Below the pieces are notes generated by a model. That model was not told where the DNA came from, made no database searches, and saw only the letters and a program-made list of their open reading frames with translations. DNA of 36,694 nucleotides from Akkermansia muciniphila. GTDB lineage: Bacteria; Verrucomicrobiota; Verrucomicrobiia; Limisphaerales; UBA9464. The DNA is taken from the NCBI GenBank assembly GCA_945861565.1, contig CAMAUY010000049.1, positions 1-36,694 of the forward strand. The letters are read 5' to 3'. The position numbers and the translations under genes are program-made. This document shows positions 34,977-36,694 of this stretch, one piece after another (the stretch's first letter is position 1; every line of letters begins with the position of its first letter).

Positions 34977-35578
34977 AGCCGCCCGCATTCTTTCAACACG
35001 CCTCCGCCCTCGTCGAAAGCACCCGGATCGGCGCCGGCACCCGCATCTGGGCCTTTGCCCACGTTCTTGCGGGCGCCCGAATCGGCAAAGATTGCAATCT
35101 CGGCGACCACACATTCATCGAAGGTGACGCCGTTCTCGGCCACCGCGTTACGCTGAAGAATGGGGTCGCCGTCTGGGGAGGGGTACACCTCGCCGACGAC
35201 GTGTTCGTCGGCCCAAATGCCGTTTTCACCAATGATCTTCTGCCCCGGTCCCCGCGGTTTTCACGGGTCGCCGAGCGTTATTCCGATCCAAAAAACTGGC
35301 GCGTTCCCACCCGGGTCCTCCGCGGGGCCAGCATTGGCGCAAATGCCACGATAAAATGCGGTGTCACGATCGGAAAATTCGCCCTGATCGGCGCCGGATC
35401 GGTGGTGACCCACGACGTCCCCGACCACGGACTTGTCCTCGGCGTACCAGCCCGCGCAGCCGGTTGGGTTTGCGAATGCGGACGACGCCTCGAGCTCGAC
35501 GATGCTTCCCGGGCTTCGTGTCGGCCGTGCGCCCTCCACTACCAGGCGCGAGGCGGACGACTGCGGCAAATCCCATGA
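34973..35578 (+). CDS. Left-handed beta-helix N-acetyltransferase, WlbB/WbpD-like
   Basis: The 201-residue protein is built of hexapeptide repeats (IGAGTRIWAFAHVLAGARIG, CNLGDHTFIEGDAVLG, VHLADDVFVGPNAVFTND). The pattern matches WlbB/WbpD, which acetylates the 3-amino group of a UDP-diaminoglucuronate. The C-terminal tail has a zinc-ribbon-like arrangement of four cysteines (WVCECGRRL and ASCRPC), also seen in this subfamily. It overlaps the oxidoreductase upstream and the glycosyltransferase downstream (both ATGA), so all three are translationally coupled. It acts in the cytoplasm as a trimer. Confidence 0.85.
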   Translation: MKPPAFFQHASALVESTRIGAGTRIWAFAHVLAGARIGKDCNLGDHTFIEGDAVLGHRVTLKNGVAVWGGVHLADDVFVGPNAVFTNDLLPRSPRFSRVAERYSDPKNWRVPTRVLRGASIGANATIKCGVTIGKFALIGAGSVVTHDVPDHGLVLGVPARAAGWVCECGRRLELDDASRASCRPCALHYQARGGRLRQIP

Positions 35579-36336
35579 ACCTGACTTCGCCTCAACCCCT
35601 CCCGACGCGCTCCGCCGGCCGGCGCCTTCGCGTTCTCGCAGTTCCCGTTGCCTTTAATGAGGAGAAAAAGATCGGCAGCGTTCTGGATCGGTTCAATCGG
35701 GCAGACGTCGATGAGATCCTGGTGTTCGATGACGGATCAACCGATGGAACCCCAGACGCGATCCGCGCCCGGGGCATCGGATCGATCCGCAGTGAAAAAA
35801 CCTGTGGCGTCGGCAACGCCATCCGCACGGTCTACCGATACGGGCGGGAGCATGGATTCGATGTCGTCGTGATCCTGGCCGGCAACGACAAGGATCGGCC
35901 TCAGGAAATTCCCCGACTCTTGCAACCAATCCTGGAAGAGGGTTACGACCTCATCCAGGGCTCACGCTATCTGCCCGGCGGGGATTACGGGAATATGCCC
36001 GTCTACCGACGTCTCGCGACCCAGTTCGTGCATCCGTTGCTGTTCTCGCTCATCACACGAAGGCGGATTACGGATTCCACCAATGGCTTCCGAGCTCTCC
36101 GCTTGTCGGTCCTCGACGATCCGCGTCTCGACCTCGATCAGCCGTGGCTGAACCAGTATGAACTGGAACCGTACCTCTACTTCAAAGCCATCCGTACCGG
36201 CTATAAGGTTAAGGAAGTGCCGGTCACAAAAATCTATCCGGCCCATGAATTGGGCTATACCAAGATGAAACCGTTCAGCGGCTGGTGGAGCATCCTACGG
36301 CCCTTGTTTTACCTGGGGCTAGGGTTGAAAAAATAG
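35575..36336 (+). CDS. Glycosyltransferase family 2 (GT-A fold)
   Basis: From ATG 35575, overlapping the acetyltransferase stop, the protein has 253 residues. The GT2 signature starts with VLAVPVAFNEEKKIGSVL and includes FDDGSTDGTPD (DDGS at 52-55). The place of the usual metal-binding DxD is taken by LAGNDKDRPQEIP, seen in dolichyl-phosphate-mannose synthase-like proteins. GSRYLPGGDYGN and NGFRALRLSVL follow. It should transfer a sugar to a lipid or growing polymer. No transmembrane segments are obvious, and an open frame extending back to 35356 is not used. Confidence 0.85.
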   Translation: MNLTSPQPLPTRSAGRRLRVLAVPVAFNEEKKIGSVLDRFNRADVDEILVFDDGSTDGTPDAIRARGIGSIRSEKTCGVGNAIRTVYRYGREHGFDVVVILAGNDKDRPQEIPRLLQPILEEGYDLIQGSRYLPGGDYGNMPVYRRLATQFVHPLLFSLITRRRITDSTNGFRALRLSVLDDPRLDLDQPWLNQYELEPYLYFKAIRTGYKVKEVPVTKIYPAHELGYTKMKPFSGWWSILRPLFYLGLGLKK

Positions 36337-36451
36337 CAACGGGTGGTTGCGATCGACGTGATCCAGTGAGGGGCCATTCCCTGCTTTGTGACCTTTGTTT
36401 GAGGCTTTTTCCATCCCGGTGTCGCGCTGGGCCGGCTTTGTTGGCACGACC

Positions 36452-36481
36452 GATCAAATGTCCCGGTCGGGACATTTGATC
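36452..36481. repeat. 30-bp perfect palindrome
   Basis: GATCAAATGTCCCG and CGGGACATTTGATC are exact reverse complements separated by GT. No T-tract follows, so it does not look like a standard terminator. It could be an operator, a REP-type unit or a processing site. Confidence 0.7.
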
Positions 36482-36533
36482 TGTCAATGGATTAAGAGAG
36501 ACCCAAATCCGCGGATAAGGAAGCCGCGAAGAA

Positions 36534-36609
36534 GAACCGCGGATGAACTCGGATTGACGCGGATAGACAAGGCCTGGAATCTGCGTCGATCGGCGTTTAT
36601 CCGCGGTTC
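36534..36609. repeat. CGCGGAT inverted-repeat element, copy 2
   Basis: The left arm begins GAACCGCGGATGAACTCGG and continues ATTGACGCGGATA. The right arm ends GGCGTTTATCCGCGGTTC. It is shorter in the middle than copy 1 (5485-5589). Confidence 0.65.
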
Positions 36610-36694
36610 CCACTCCCCTTTCGTCGGTGGCGACGAATTCAATTCTCATGGCAAGCACTGTCTCCGGGGAAATAGGGCTGCGTGCCCGTGTTCA

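Larger units (their letters stand above)
36337..36694. other. Intergenic end region with palindrome and repeat element
   Basis: No convincing gene is seen to the window edge. It holds a 30-base palindrome (36452-36481) and a CGCGGAT inverted-repeat element (36534-36609). A further TCCGCGGATAAGG at 36509-36521 resembles one arm of the same family. Confidence 0.55.

Overview
The window looks like a chromosomal segment of a Verrucomicrobia/PVC-group bacterium, probably a Pedosphaera/Limisphaerales-type lineage. The clues are a PSD1-type gene (planctomycete cytochrome c, DUF1549 and DUF1553) followed by a DUF1501 partner, a large PVC-type CxxCH heme protein, an FG-GAP/UnbV protein, a pseudopilin with a C-terminal DG signature, Tat-exported sugar enzymes and recurrent C-terminal 'W...FFRL' domains. 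The taxonomic call is inference from protein families. GC is high except in the first ~400 bases and near 1800-1860. Shine-Dalgarno signals are mostly weak or absent, so many starts rest on signal peptides and gene overlaps.

Layout. 1-1300: an AT-rich leader and one secreted protein. 1465-1978: a short element with perfect 17-bp terminal inverted repeats that holds an AbrB-like gene, a palindromic candidate operator and the truncated start of a transposase-like frame. 2076-5173 (minus): a tight surA-pdxA-oxidoreductase operon. 5174-5887: dispersed repeats, one nested inside another. 5888-10612: the PSD1/DUF1501 pair. 10785-14168: a GT4 glycosyltransferase, a Tat-exported mannonate-dehydratase-like protein and an FkbM methyltransferase. 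14212-15425: a RAYT transposase whose 5' leader is repeated downstream before a second, truncated RAYT start. 15426-17321 (minus): a beta-helix protein. 17318-18032: gene fragments and a tandem repeat resembling an IS end. 18095-18910: a pseudopilin. 18943-21866 (minus): a MurNAc/GlcNAc kinase-MurQ fusion and a metallo-beta-lactamase-fold protein. 22079-24790: valS. 24807-26153 (minus): an esterase. 26221-26425: the second copy of the dispersed repeat. 26568-28934: the FG-GAP/UnbV protein. 28958-32323 (minus): the PVC heme protein. 32452-33681 (minus): trpB. 33948-36336: a coupled trio for a modified sugar and its transfer. 36337-36694: a 30-bp palindrome and a second CGCGGAT repeat.

Working together: surA-pdxA joins outer-membrane protein folding to vitamin B6 synthesis in an order also known in Proteobacteria. 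The 33948-36336 trio plus the GT4 and FkbM genes point to surface polysaccharide synthesis. The PSD1/DUF1501 pair, CxxCH protein, UnbV protein, esterase and uxuA-like gene suggest extracellular or periplasmic carbohydrate processing. The kinase-MurQ fusion would recycle cell-wall amino sugars. The most distinctive signals are mobile: the AbrB-carrying inverted-repeat element, the RAYT with a duplicated leader, the nested repeats and a hairpin repeat inside the 5' end of the PSD1 reading frame.
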